Assembly: GCF_038181555.1 (NCBI RefSeq)
Contig: NZ_JBBWUA010000002.1
Span: forward strand, 256,082 to 320,081
Origin: Desulfitobacterium sp038181555
Lineage (GTDB): Bacteria > Bacillota > Desulfitobacteriia > Desulfitobacteriales > Desulfitobacteriaceae
Reading direction: 5' to 3'
DNA: 64,000 bases
Under the pieces are notes generated by a model. It did not search any database. It was not told the origin of the DNA and saw only the letters and a list, made by a program, of their open reading frames with translations. This document shows positions 33,656-41,744 of this stretch, one piece after another. A program made the translations under genes and the position numbers. The stretch's first letter is position 1, and each line of letters begins with the position of its first letter.

Positions 33656-33708
33656 AAAAGAAGCTAAAATGCACCATTGCCTTAAGTCCAGCATTTTTAG
33701 CTTCTTTT
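33656..33708 (-). terminator. Terminator downstream of the GNAT gene
   Basis: Inverted repeat AAAAGAAGCTAAAATGC (33656-33672) against GCATTTTTAGCTTCTTTT (33691-33708), with T-rich sequence on both sides. It closes the GNAT gene on the minus strand and could act in both directions. Confidence 0.7.
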
Positions 33709-33801
33709 ATTATAGTTTAGATTTTATTTGGAATTTTGAAGTACAGCTGAGGAATACTCAAATGGTTAAAGCTAGACGATTAATTCCAGTCCCATTATTG
33801 C

Positions 33802-34278
33802 TTACTCCTTCAAAACCTTAACCATAAGCTTGCGTTCTTCCACAAAACCAAGACTTTGATAGAGGTTGAGCGCCTGAATATTATGGGTGCTTACCGCCAA
33901 CCCGAGATACTGAATAGCCTCTTCACGGCAATATGCTTCGGCAGCATCCATCAGAGCTCTACCTATTCCCTTCTTTCGGAACTCCTCAAGGACAGCGAGA
34001 TCCATAATCCATGCTTGATGTAATCCCGTTAATTCCTCAACTGCATGGGTATAAAGGACCAAGAAACCCACAGGCTGAACTTGATCTGTTTCAGCAATAA
34101 AAACCTTCGAGTCGCTCTGTTTGATCCAAGTCCAAAAGTTCTTCAGCATCTTTACCCGATATTTCATGGTCTCTTCCATTGGCTGTTGGCGCCACGGCGA
34201 AATATTCACTGGAATTAAATCCTTAGCAAGTTCAAACATAAAGGGCCAATCCTTTATTGTGCCTTGGCGAACGAGCAT
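33802..34278 (-). CDS. GNAT-family N-acetyltransferase
   Basis: This is a 158-residue acetyl-CoA-dependent acetyltransferase fold. The acetyl-CoA loop is in LAVLEEFRKKGIGRALMDAAE (R-x-x-G-x-G/A), followed by LGLAVSTHNIQALNLYQSLGFVEE, the C-terminal motif of RimI-like enzymes. It probably acetylates a protein N-terminus or a small amine, but the substrate is not shown. The gene is divergent from the transporter gene at 34421. Confidence 0.82.
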   Translation of the reverse strand: MLVRQGTIKDWPFMFELAKDLIPVNISPWRQQPMEETMKYRVKMLKNFWTWIKQSDSKVFIAETDQVQPVGFLVLYTHAVEELTGLHQAWIMDLAVLEEFRKKGIGRALMDAAEAYCREEAIQYLGLAVSTHNIQALNLYQSLGFVEERKLMVKVLKE

Positions 34279-34420
34279 ACCATCACCCCTTGGGATAATT
34301 TACGCACGCTAGGGCACTGTTGCGCCTGTTCTGCCGTTGAAAAATTGCCCATATACTTTTTACAGCAAACATCGTGTGGGACATCAGAACAGTCCTTGTC
34401 CCGAAGGGGAGGCCTTTGTC

Positions 34421-35335
34421 TTGACCATTCTCCTTGCTTTAATCCTAGGACTCGCTTTTCTGCTTTATGGAATGCACATATTGCGCTATGGCTTACAAGC
34501 CTTTGCCGGTGAAACCTTTCGCGCACTTCTCCACCAGATGACAGCAACACCTTGGCGGGGCTTTTGGAGCGGAACCATAGCAACGGCAATCCTTCAATCA
34601 AGTACAGCATTAACGGTGATGGTCGTCTCCTTTGTTGATTCTGGTCTTATTGCTTTTCCAAACGCCTTAGGACTTATTCTGGGCAGCAACATCGGTACAA
34701 CCATTACCACACAGCTCCTAGCATTACCTCTCGAACCCCTCATACCCTATGCCCTTTTACTCGGGGCCTTGGGATACCTCTTCTTTCCTGAGCGCTGGCG
34801 TTATCTGGCACTCTCCTGTTTAGGTCTGGGCATGCTCTTTCTCGCCTTGAACCTCCTTGAGAGCGGTATGGCACCTTTAGCCGAACTGGAATGGGTCCAA
34901 AAATCTCTCCATCAACTGGGAGACCATCATTTACAAGGAATTATCGCTGGAACCCTACTTTCTGCTGTCCTTCACTCCTCTGCAGCCACCACCGGTATTG
35001 TGATGATTCTAGCCTCAGAGGGTTGGATTACTCTACCTACAGCCCTAGCCTTTATCTTCGGAGCCAACATCGGCACTTGCTTCACAGCTGTCATCGCGTC
35101 TTTAGCTACGAACAGAGCCGCTCAACGGGTCGCCATCTTCCACGTTTCTCTCAATCTCTTTGGCGCACTCCTTTTCCTCCCCCTTGTCACCCCACTAGCC
35201 CACTTCCTAGAATGGCTCGGTGGCAGTATCACCCTCCAAGTCGCCAACGCCCACACCCTCTTCAACATCATCTCCTCCCTAGCCGCCATGCCCCTCCTGC
35301 CTTGGGCCACCAAGCAACTCGAGAAAATCCGATAA
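34421..35335 (+). CDS. Na/Pi-cotransporter family membrane protein
   Basis: One of only two plus-strand genes. About 304 residues with eight or so membrane helices and the two inverted repeats typical of the family, each with a QSST-like motif: AILQSSTALTVMV and AVLHSSAATTGIVM, with GANIGT/GSNIGT after each (LILGSNIGTTITTQL; FIFGANIGTCFTAV). It lacks the C-terminal PhoU domain of many homologues. I use the TTG at 34421-34423, which has GGGGAGG 8 bases upstream. The frame is open from 34337, but that part is hydrophilic and has no ribosome binding site. Confidence 0.85.
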   Translation: MTILLALILGLAFLLYGMHILRYGLQAFAGETFRALLHQMTATPWRGFWSGTIATAILQSSTALTVMVVSFVDSGLIAFPNALGLILGSNIGTTITTQLLALPLEPLIPYALLLGALGYLFFPERWRYLALSCLGLGMLFLALNLLESGMAPLAELEWVQKSLHQLGDHHLQGIIAGTLLSAVLHSSAATTGIVMILASEGWITLPTALAFIFGANIGTCFTAVIASLATNRAAQRVAIFHVSLNLFGALLFLPLVTPLAHFLEWLGGSITLQVANAHTLFNIISSLAAMPLLPWATKQLEKIR

Positions 35336-35336
35336 T

Positions 35337-35379
35337 AAAAGTGGGACAAGGCACTTGTATTTGTACTTGTCCCACTTTT
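35337..35379 (+). terminator. Bidirectional terminator after the transporter gene
   Basis: A perfect 14-base stem AAAAGTGGGACAAG/CTTGTCCCACTTTT begins immediately at the stop codon of the plus-strand gene. Confidence 0.9.
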
Positions 35380-35400
35380 AGACATTAATAGCTAACTTGC

Positions 35401-35640
35401 AAAGACCCACAAGCGTAGCTTCTCACACAATAGTGAACGATTTTAAGCGAGCAGCTACCCGTTCTTCACGAAAAGCACGCAGCGGAGTCGGGTTGGAAAC
35501 AGGACGTTTCCAACTGACTAGAGAGCCAAGGATGGCGATTTAGTCAGGAACCCGACGGAGCTGTGTGCTTGAGCGTTAGGACGGGTGCGCGCAGCTTACT
35601 GAGGGAACGATGTGTGAGAAGCTACCCGACCCGAATCTTT
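35401..35640 (+). repeat. Modular palindromic element, copy D
   Basis: Outer arms GTAGCTTCTCACAC (35415-35428) / GTGTGAGAAGCTAC (35612-35625) bracket an inner unit flanked by direct GAACGAT repeats (35435-35441 and 35605-35611). The inner unit has stem ACCCGTTCT/AGGACGGGT (one G-T pair), hairpin GGTTGGAAAC/GTTTCCAACT (again a G-T pair) and CTGACTA/TAGTCAG (35514-35547) around a loop identical to that of copy G. It sits between two convergent terminators. Confidence 0.88.
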
Positions 35641-35661
35641 CCCAACCTTTTCAAAAACAAA

Positions 35662-35693
35662 AGTGGGACAAGGTCATCTCCCCTTGTCCCACT
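35662..35693 (-). terminator. Terminator of the moeA-mobB operon
   Basis: Perfect 12-base stem AGTGGGACAAGG/CCTTGTCCCACT directly after the mobB stop, followed on the minus strand by TTTTGTTTTTG. The stem sequence is nearly the same as that of the terminator at 35337-35379. Confidence 0.88.
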
Positions 35694-36185
35694 CTACAAA
35701 CCATATTTCCCAGCTAAAAAATCGCAAATCCCCACAGCATCATCCAAGTCAAAGCAAGGCACCCCCAAATCGAAGGAGATATCACTAGCAATCGCAATTA
35801 ACTGCTCCGGTTTGGACAAAAGCTCTTGATGAACTGCCGAACGGAAGACTTCAATCCGTGGTTGGTTACCATGCTTATATCCTTCGGTGAAAATTAGATC
35901 CACTTGCGGAATCCGTGTAATAACCTCTTCAAGTGTCAGTTCTTCTTTAACTTTCTCGATCATGGCCATTTTCTCTTGTGAAGAGATCACGACCACATCC
36001 GCTCCCGCTTGAGCAAATCGCCAAGTATCCTTGCCCGGCTTATCCATTTCAAATCCATGAACATCATGCTTTACAGCAGCAACACGCCAGCCTCGCCGCT
36101 TCGCTTCCGCTAGCAACTTAACTAAAAGTGTGGTTTTTCCGGAATTGGAGTGTTGTCCCACAATGGATACGACAGGAATTGCCAT
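35694..36185 (-). CDS. mobB: Molybdopterin-guanine dinucleotide biosynthesis adaptor MobB
   Basis: This is a P-loop GTPase-like protein that assists the formation or delivery of the guanine dinucleotide form of molybdenum cofactor. The 163-residue protein has Walker A GQHSNSGKTTLLVKLL near its start, VAAVKHDVHGFEMDKPGKDTW, and DLIFTEGYKHGNQPRIEV, all typical. It begins at the base next to the moeA stop, so translation is probably coupled. The presence of moeA and mobB implies molybdo- or tungsto-enzymes elsewhere in the genome. Confidence 0.92.
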   Translation of the reverse strand: MAIPVVSIVGQHSNSGKTTLLVKLLAEAKRRGWRVAAVKHDVHGFEMDKPGKDTWRFAQAGADVVVISSQEKMAMIEKVKEELTLEEVITRIPQVDLIFTEGYKHGNQPRIEVFRSAVHQELLSKPEQLIAIASDISFDLGVPCFDLDDAVGICDFLAGKYGL

Positions 36186-37403
36186 TTAGTCTTCCTCCCA
36201 AGAGGAGATCCAACGACCCTGGAGGCGCTCTCCCTTTTGCACCGGTCCATGTCCCCCCGGCACATCGATAAGTAAGTGGCTACCCTTCATAGAGCGTAAA
36301 ACACTTGAGCCTTGAGCAAAACTTGGATCTGCCCAAATCTCGCCATTACGGAAAACGGCCCGAGCCCGTATAAATCTTCTTTGTTTACCCGATTTACCGA
36401 AGTCACCATCCATATAAACCGGGAAAGTACGTTCTGGTAATTTTCTACCCTTGAGCTTTCGTAAGGCGGGACGGACTAGAAGCTCAAAGTTCACTACGGC
36501 CGCAGCCGGATTCCCTGATAGGGAGAAGTAGAGCATATCTCCTTTAATGCCAACCGCCACTGGGGTTCCCGGTTTAAAGTTAACCTTCCAAAAGAGCAGT
36601 TTACAACCCACTTCCTCTAAAGCATCTCTGATTAAATCATAATCCCCTACCGAGGCTCCTCCGGTCGTCACTACAAAATCCATATCTTCTAGCGCCCTTA
36701 ACGCGGCAACTGTCTCGCCTAGATCATCTGCCACAAAGGGAGCGACTTTTACTTGGCAGCCTGCCTCCAATAATAGTCCTTGCAGAGTATATGTATTGCT
36801 ATTATAGATTTTTCCCGGGGTAAGGGGGTCGCCGACTTCCCGAAGCTCTGAACCGGTAGAGAGGATTCCCACCTTAGGTGATCGATAGACTTCCACCTCT
36901 TCTACACCCAGAGAAGCAAGCAATCCTACTGCCGCAGGAGAGAGCAATTCGCCCGTTGCTAAGACAATATCACCTTTCCTGGTCTCCTCACCACAATACA
37001 CAACATTAGCTCCGGGCCGAACAGGCAGATTAATCTGGACACGATCACCGAGCGGCTCCGTATCCTCTTGCCTAACCACACAGTTGGCACCCTGAGGAAT
37101 CGGTGCCCCCGTAAAGATCCGAGCACATTCCCCAAGCTTAAGCTCGCGCTCAGGCCAATTCCCAGCAGGAATCTCACTGACAACTTGTAACGTCAAGGGC
37201 GACGGATCTGATGGTTGAGCGTAGTATGTATATCCATCCAAAGGTGAACGATCAAAAGGAGGCATATCAATTGCTGCCTCAATATCCTTGGCTGAGACTC
37301 TGCCATAGGACTGGGCTAGGTGAATTTTTTCTGTTCCCAGAGGCTTCACCTGTTCAAAGATGATATCTAAAGCTCGCTCAAGAGAAATCATGGTTTCCAT
37401 CAC
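36186..37403 (-). CDS. moeA: Molybdopterin molybdenumtransferase MoeA
   Basis: MoeA inserts molybdenum into adenylylated molybdopterin. The 405 residues show the N-terminal SYGRVSAKDIEAAIDMPPFDRSPLDGY region, EIPAGNWP..ARIFTGAPIPQGANCVVRQEDT, the MoCF fold with VVTTGGASVGDYDLIRDALEEVG, and FSLSGNPAAAVVNFELLVRPAL, all typical. The gene begins one base after the FapA-family gene and touches mobB, so the three are one operon. Confidence 0.95.
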   Translation of the reverse strand: MMETMISLERALDIIFEQVKPLGTEKIHLAQSYGRVSAKDIEAAIDMPPFDRSPLDGYTYYAQPSDPSPLTLQVVSEIPAGNWPERELKLGECARIFTGAPIPQGANCVVRQEDTEPLGDRVQINLPVRPGANVVYCGEETRKGDIVLATGELLSPAAVGLLASLGVEEVEVYRSPKVGILSTGSELREVGDPLTPGKIYNSNTYTLQGLLLEAGCQVKVAPFVADDLGETVAALRALEDMDFVVTTGGASVGDYDLIRDALEEVGCKLLFWKVNFKPGTPVAVGIKGDMLYFSLSGNPAAAVVNFELLVRPALRKLKGRKLPERTFPVYMDGDFGKSGKQRRFIRARAVFRNGEIWADPSFAQGSSVLRSMKGSHLLIDVPGGHGPVQKGERLQGRWISSWEED

Positions 37404-37404
37404 T

Positions 37405-39192
37405 TCACCCCTTCAAACGCTCAATTTGAACTCTACCTTCCTCACGATAAATTTCGAGGGATTTATAGGGTTCCTCCATTGATATGATCTCTTTATCGAC
37501 AATAACCGTGACATTAGCATGGCAATAGCCAACTTTCAAGCGCTTCGTGCCAGGGAATTGAACTGTCGTGGTGCTTACACCCGATCCGCCAAGTTCCTTA
37601 ATCACGACATTGCCCCCCGCAATAATCTTGCCCCCTCGGCACACCCCTTCAATTCTGAGGTCCCCTGCAGCCTGAATGACCGAATTATAGCTGCCTTTCC
37701 GACAAACAAAATCACCGGCGCATTCTACTACAGCCCCTTGAACATAGTCGACATTGCAATCGAGCTTTTCCGGTATTTCAAAAGCCATACTATCAATGAG
37801 CTGCTTGAAGGCTTGATTAACCCGTCCGAGCAAAGGCAGAGCCTGTGGCTCAAGAGGCCCTAAGCCTGTTAAGAAACGCTTGGTCGTACGCGCAAAAACA
37901 ATCAACTCCTGAGTAATCATCTCATCCTTTGTTGATAAGAGAAACCTCTCAAAGTCATTCGCTTTCTTGGGCAAATCCGGGAATCTCCGCTCGATAATAA
38001 CCTTAAGGCTTTGGCCTTCCCGTAGAGTTTTCGCCTGGGGAGACTTCATAAAGTCAATCGTCACCAATAGACAGGCGTTCAAATCATCATATAAAGCTTG
38101 CATATCCTTCAGAAGCTTTGAACGTACGACAAAACGTGCTCCCACAACTAGCTTGCCAGCCAGTACATTGCGATATATATTGAGACCCTTCTCTGCTCGG
38201 ATCTCTGCTCGGGAAGTTGAACCTCGAATTTCAACCTTTCCGCCTGAATAGACATGCAAACCATCATGGACATCTCCCGAAATAAAAACATCGCCTGGGA
38301 ATTCAATGCTCCCCACTGCTAGGTCAAGGTCCTGATTAAGCATAAATACAGCCTCAACGCCAAAGGATAATTCGTCCATACGAAGAGGGAGTCCTGCAAT
38401 AGTCGCTAAGACTTCCAGTCCATCCTCAGATAAATGGACATTCTTCTTCAATTTAAATTGAAAATCCTTTGGCATAGGAGCCGGAATTTCCTGTCCATAT
38501 ACATTCTTCCCAGGAATCCCGAGCTTAGCTGGTATTTTGCGAGCTAAGGCTTGTCCTGCCTGGATTAAATTGATCTTAGAAGCAAAATAATCAACACGCT
38601 GATCCTCGTGTTGGTTCGTCTGTTTCTTGGTTATTAAGTCTACAATTTGGGCATGAACAGGTAAGGTAGGCGCCTTTCCTTGAGCTATGAGCACCTCACC
38701 AACACCTTGTACGGCAGTAATAGCCTCCCATACCGTGGGAAAAACACCAAAAATAATCCCTTGGCCCAACAGATCAGCCTGAAGCTTATCTTCGTTCGAA
38801 TATTGACCGTCTGGTTTAGCATCCTGCCAGACAATAATTTCATCAAAACGAATGGTCATTTCCTCTTCAATACTATCGGGGATAGTATAGTAGCCTGGTC
38901 TTTGATGAGTAACCCTAGCCACTGCGGTGAATCCCTGATCGCGAACTTCTAAATCCCAATTTAACTCTCCCGGAAAGACCGTGGGATAAAACTCAAGGAC
39001 ATCGATTGGCTCGACTTTAAATGCCCTTTGTTGAGCTTCGCCATTAATACACAATGTCCCCGCTTGCGGAGCAGGCACGACAAACTTGACTGCGTCTGTT
39101 AACGTGATAAGATACTTCTTTTCATCGGGCTTCCAGCATACGGAGCAGATTTTCGATAAATTCTCGTCCTTCTTTTCCGCCATTTCTGACAT
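37405..39192 (-). CDS. fapA: FapA-family (DUF342) polymer-forming protein
   Basis: A cytoplasmic protein of about 595 residues with an N-terminal region, a right-handed beta-helix core rich in Gly/Val repeats (about 300-360: GDVFISGDVHDGLHVYSGGKVEIRG..) resumed after a helical insertion (about 365-470) by CAGDFVCRKGSYNSVIQAAGDLRIEGVCRGGKIIAGGNVVIKELG, and a C-terminal tail. DUF342/FapA proteins are linked to polar localisation of flagellar and other factors in some bacteria. The ATG at 39190-39192 has GAGGTG 6 bases upstream and is preferred over the one at 39210. It is coupled to moeA, an unexpected partner. Confidence 0.78.
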   Translation of the reverse strand: MSEMAEKKDENLSKICSVCWKPDEKKYLITLTDAVKFVVPAPQAGTLCINGEAQQRAFKVEPIDVLEFYPTVFPGELNWDLEVRDQGFTAVARVTHQRPGYYTIPDSIEEEMTIRFDEIIVWQDAKPDGQYSNEDKLQADLLGQGIIFGVFPTVWEAITAVQGVGEVLIAQGKAPTLPVHAQIVDLITKKQTNQHEDQRVDYFASKINLIQAGQALARKIPAKLGIPGKNVYGQEIPAPMPKDFQFKLKKNVHLSEDGLEVLATIAGLPLRMDELSFGVEAVFMLNQDLDLAVGSIEFPGDVFISGDVHDGLHVYSGGKVEIRGSTSRAEIRAEKGLNIYRNVLAGKLVVGARFVVRSKLLKDMQALYDDLNACLLVTIDFMKSPQAKTLREGQSLKVIIERRFPDLPKKANDFERFLLSTKDEMITQELIVFARTTKRFLTGLGPLEPQALPLLGRVNQAFKQLIDSMAFEIPEKLDCNVDYVQGAVVECAGDFVCRKGSYNSVIQAAGDLRIEGVCRGGKIIAGGNVVIKELGGSGVSTTTVQFPGTKRLKVGYCHANVTVIVDKEIISMEEPYKSLEIYREEGRVQIERLKG

Positions 39193-39274
39193 GTCCGTCA
39201 CCTCACTCATCCTCTTTAAGGGTACCTTAACCCAGCCTTCCTTATTACATCGTCTAATCTATATCTCTAAAGCT

Positions 39275-40516
39275 TTATAGCTTAGATTTTTTAATGTCTG
39301 TTTGTGGTTCACTTGGTTTTCCTGCATTTTCATTACTAGGATTCTTCAAATCTTCAGGGATGTCTGGGACCTCTGCTGGACTCTTTTCTGTTCCTTCAGC
39401 CTTCTTTTCCTCATCTTCGCCTATATCTTCCTCAGGTTTTTCCTCGCCCGAAACTGTATTTTGGTATTCCGGTGATTCCTGACCATTAGGGTCTACAGGG
39501 CTTCCCGGAACTTGAGGTAATGGATTATCGTTATTGGGCACAATGGGCTCAAGCAAATCAATAATCGTGTCATCGATCACCTTATCTGTGGTTATGCCAC
39601 GAAAAAGATTACTCACCACTACTTGGGCTTCCTCTCGATCAACGTCCCAGAAACTTATGCCATTGATATCGTGAAATCGGCCCGGTAAGGTCTGAGTTAG
39701 AATACTAATGTCTTTGAACTTTACTGCAGTAGTAGAGATCTTGAACATTGTCCCCAGGGAAACATTGGTATTGACTGCATCATTTAACTGGGGAATGAGC
39801 CAAGGAAGCTTGGGTAGCGTACTTAGCTGGAGCATTTCCTCAGCCACAGCTTTGAGCACAATCTGCTGTCGAGCCGTCCGAGAAATATCTGCCAAAGCGT
39901 CATGCCGAAAACGTGCATACTGCAAGGCTTGGGACCCATCCAGCTGTTGCAGACCCTTTTTTAAATTAATAACCCCATCGACCGCATCACCTGTCTCATA
40001 ATACATATCCTTCTCAACATCTACTGTAATCCCGCCTAAGGTATCAATAATCTGTTTAAACCCATTAAAATTAGTTTGAATATAGCCCGCTATGGGAACT
40101 CCAGTAAGATCGGCAACCACATCCACAAGGTTTTCCAAATCCGTTAATGGAGCTACTCCATTAATTTTAATGTCCTTATAGCCGGGAATTGAAATCCGGG
40201 TATCACGAGGTATTGATAACAAACTGACCCGAGCGTTCTTAGGATCAATGGTCGCTAATATAATCGTATCTGTATTGAACTTCTCTTCGCCCGGTCGCTG
40301 ATCTGCGCCTATGAGGAGAACACTAATGCTATTCTTCAACTCTTGAGTCGTTAATTGACCATTCGGACTATTTGGCATAGTCTTCAAGTCTGTTAACACA
40401 CTGAATCCAAGTAAAACACCGACTATAAGAAGAGTCATGGCTATGAGCGTAACAATAATCTTCCTGTTCCTTCTGCTCTTTTTTCGTTTACTATTTCTAT
40501 CGCTGGCTCTGCGCAC
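39275..40516 (-). CDS. LytR-CpsA-Psr (LCP) family glycopolymer-peptidoglycan ligase
   Basis: LCP enzymes attach teichoic acids or other glycopolymers to peptidoglycan on the outer face of the membrane. The 413-residue protein has a very basic start (RNSKRKKSRRNRK), one membrane helix (about 22-44), and the LCP domain (about 70-300) with SVLLIGADQRPGEEKFNTDTIILATIDPKNARVSLLSIPRDTRI-type core, INGVAPL, and GSQALQYARFRHDALADISRTARQQ. The last 90 residues are Pro/Glu/Asp/Lys-rich and disordered. The gene is divergent from the small plus-strand gene. Confidence 0.9.
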   Translation of the reverse strand: MRRASDRNSKRKKSRRNRKIIVTLIAMTLLIVGVLLGFSVLTDLKTMPNSPNGQLTTQELKNSISVLLIGADQRPGEEKFNTDTIILATIDPKNARVSLLSIPRDTRISIPGYKDIKINGVAPLTDLENLVDVVADLTGVPIAGYIQTNFNGFKQIIDTLGGITVDVEKDMYYETGDAVDGVINLKKGLQQLDGSQALQYARFRHDALADISRTARQQIVLKAVAEEMLQLSTLPKLPWLIPQLNDAVNTNVSLGTMFKISTTAVKFKDISILTQTLPGRFHDINGISFWDVDREEAQVVVSNLFRGITTDKVIDDTIIDLLEPIVPNNDNPLPQVPGSPVDPNGQESPEYQNTVSGEEKPEEDIGEDEEKKAEGTEKSPAEVPDIPEDLKNPSNENAGKPSEPQTDIKKSKL

Positions 40517-40697
40517 AATATCACTCCATAAATCTTGCCCAAGAAGATTTTAAATAATTAAAGCTCATTTTATTATACCTTTTATTCGGCAAGATTGTCT
40601 GATTTTTTTGATATACCCCCGCAGACTTTTTAGGATTTCGACATCCACTATAGCATATCATAGGCATATCGTAATAACAGGAGGTACTCAAAACATC

Positions 40698-40889
40698 ATG
40701 GAACCGAAAAACTATCCGCGACTAGGAATACTTATCCCCTTTAACTCCCAAAAGTCACACAAAAATGGCACTCAGCACTGTATCTTCTGTGCTACAACAT
40801 TTCCCTTACGCAATTTCAAAGGAAAGGCAATATGCCCCACTTGCTTGCAAAACATTTTAGAGTTATTCTCGGAAAGGGAGGTTCAATAA
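40698..40889 (+). CDS. Small CxxC/CxxC protein, possibly Gin-like
   Basis: A 63-residue product starting MEPKNYPRLGILIPFN with cysteine pairs in HCIFCATTF and AICPTCLQNI, C-x2-C-x14-C-x2-C, predicting a single zinc ribbon. AGGAGG lies 13 bases before the ATG at 40698-40700, which is rather far; an ATC directly before it would be at 10. The size and cysteine spacing recall the sigma-G inhibitor Gin/CsfB of spore-formers (about 64 residues, two CxxC), but similarity outside the cysteines is not evident to me. It is divergent from the LCP gene. Confidence 0.6.
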   Translation: MEPKNYPRLGILIPFNSQKSHKNGTQHCIFCATTFPLRNFKGKAICPTCLQNILELFSEREVQ

Positions 40890-40972
40890 GTTCTCGTATT
40901 GCACTGCACTATCCTTTTATTATGTTATATATTTCAGCTGTGTGAAAGGGTTCGATTCTAGAGTAAATCACG

Positions 40973-41001
40973 GAAAAAAGGAAGTCGATATTGACTTCCT
41001 C
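40973..41001 (-). terminator. Rho-independent terminator of mecA
   Basis: Minus-strand hairpin GGAAGTC-AATATC-GACTTCC followed by TTTTTTCC. Confidence 0.85.
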
Positions 41002-41014
41002 TTTGCATTTCCCC

Positions 41015-41596
41015 TTAAAATTTGAAATGGTTTTTCAAGTTTTGAAGGGCGCGTTCCTTCAGAATCACTTTACCATGCTCTTCTAGGAAAATCTTAGCGA
41101 CATCGACCAACTCACCATATTCATCCAATAAGGCTTCCGCGATCTGTTTCTTCTTACCTGAGCCTAAATGGCTGACGACAAGATAATATTCCCCATCGAA
41201 CTCAAAGAGGCTGGAGCGAACACGGGAGATATCAGGTATTCGCTTCACAACGGACAGGACATCTTCCAGATCAGCAAAAACATACACCCATTCCGTAGCT
41301 TTGGAACGACTTGGTCTCTTGGTTTCCTTCTCCTTTGGTATTGTCTCGGTGACATCTTCTTGTTTGATGACCGTAATCACAAATTCCTCGTTGGAAGATG
41401 CCGTAGCTTGTATCCAGAAGGGTTGGTCCAGATTAAATTCCACTTCTTCCCTAGCCTGTGAGATCAATTCCCAAAAGAGTTGTTCACTACGCTGGGATCT
41501 TTGAAAAAGATCCGCCATAGTAATATCTCGGTCGGCAAGTTCGGTAAAGGAAATAAAGATGCGGATTGTATTATCATTGACTTTTTGAATACGCAT
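41015..41596 (-). CDS. mecA: Adaptor protein MecA
   Basis: MecA delivers substrates to the ClpC ATPase for ClpCP degradation and in B. subtilis also restrains competence and sporulation. About 193 residues: the N-terminal substrate-binding part MRIQKVNDNTIRIFISFTELADRDI..DLF..QRSEQLFWELI..A is typical, then a linker with KEKETKRPSRSK and a C-terminal ClpC-binding domain (VYVFADLEDVLSVVKRI..). GGAGAGG lies 8 bases before the ATG at 41594-41596; the frame begins three codons earlier with GTG. It is monocistronic with its own terminator. Confidence 0.88.
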   Translation of the reverse strand: MRIQKVNDNTIRIFISFTELADRDITMADLFQRSQRSEQLFWELISQAREEVEFNLDQPFWIQATASSNEEFVITVIKQEDVTETIPKEKETKRPSRSKATEWVYVFADLEDVLSVVKRIPDISRVRSSLFEFDGEYYLVVSHLGSGKKKQIAEALLDEYGELVDVAKIFLEEHGKVILKERALQNLKNHFKF

Positions 41597-41744
41597 AACC
41601 CCCACCTCTCCTTTCCAATCGTTATGAATAGTTTATTTCCTATGATATCACATTACTACTAAAATGTGTTGCTAAAATACGAGAATCTTTTGTAGCATTT
41701 ACAAATAGTGGTGAATCATCTAGGTTTTTTGAATTTATACTTCT

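Noticed and set aside
33469..33657. Open frame of 62 codons on the minus strand before tldD
   Set aside because: TTG start without ribosome binding site, overlapping the terminator hairpins and the candidate small RNA; Lys/Arg-rich composition typical of AT-rich noncoding DNA.
34891..35388. Plus-strand frame of 165 codons
   Set aside because: Shadow of the Na/Pi transporter gene in another frame; His/Pro/Ser/Arg-rich product without family features.
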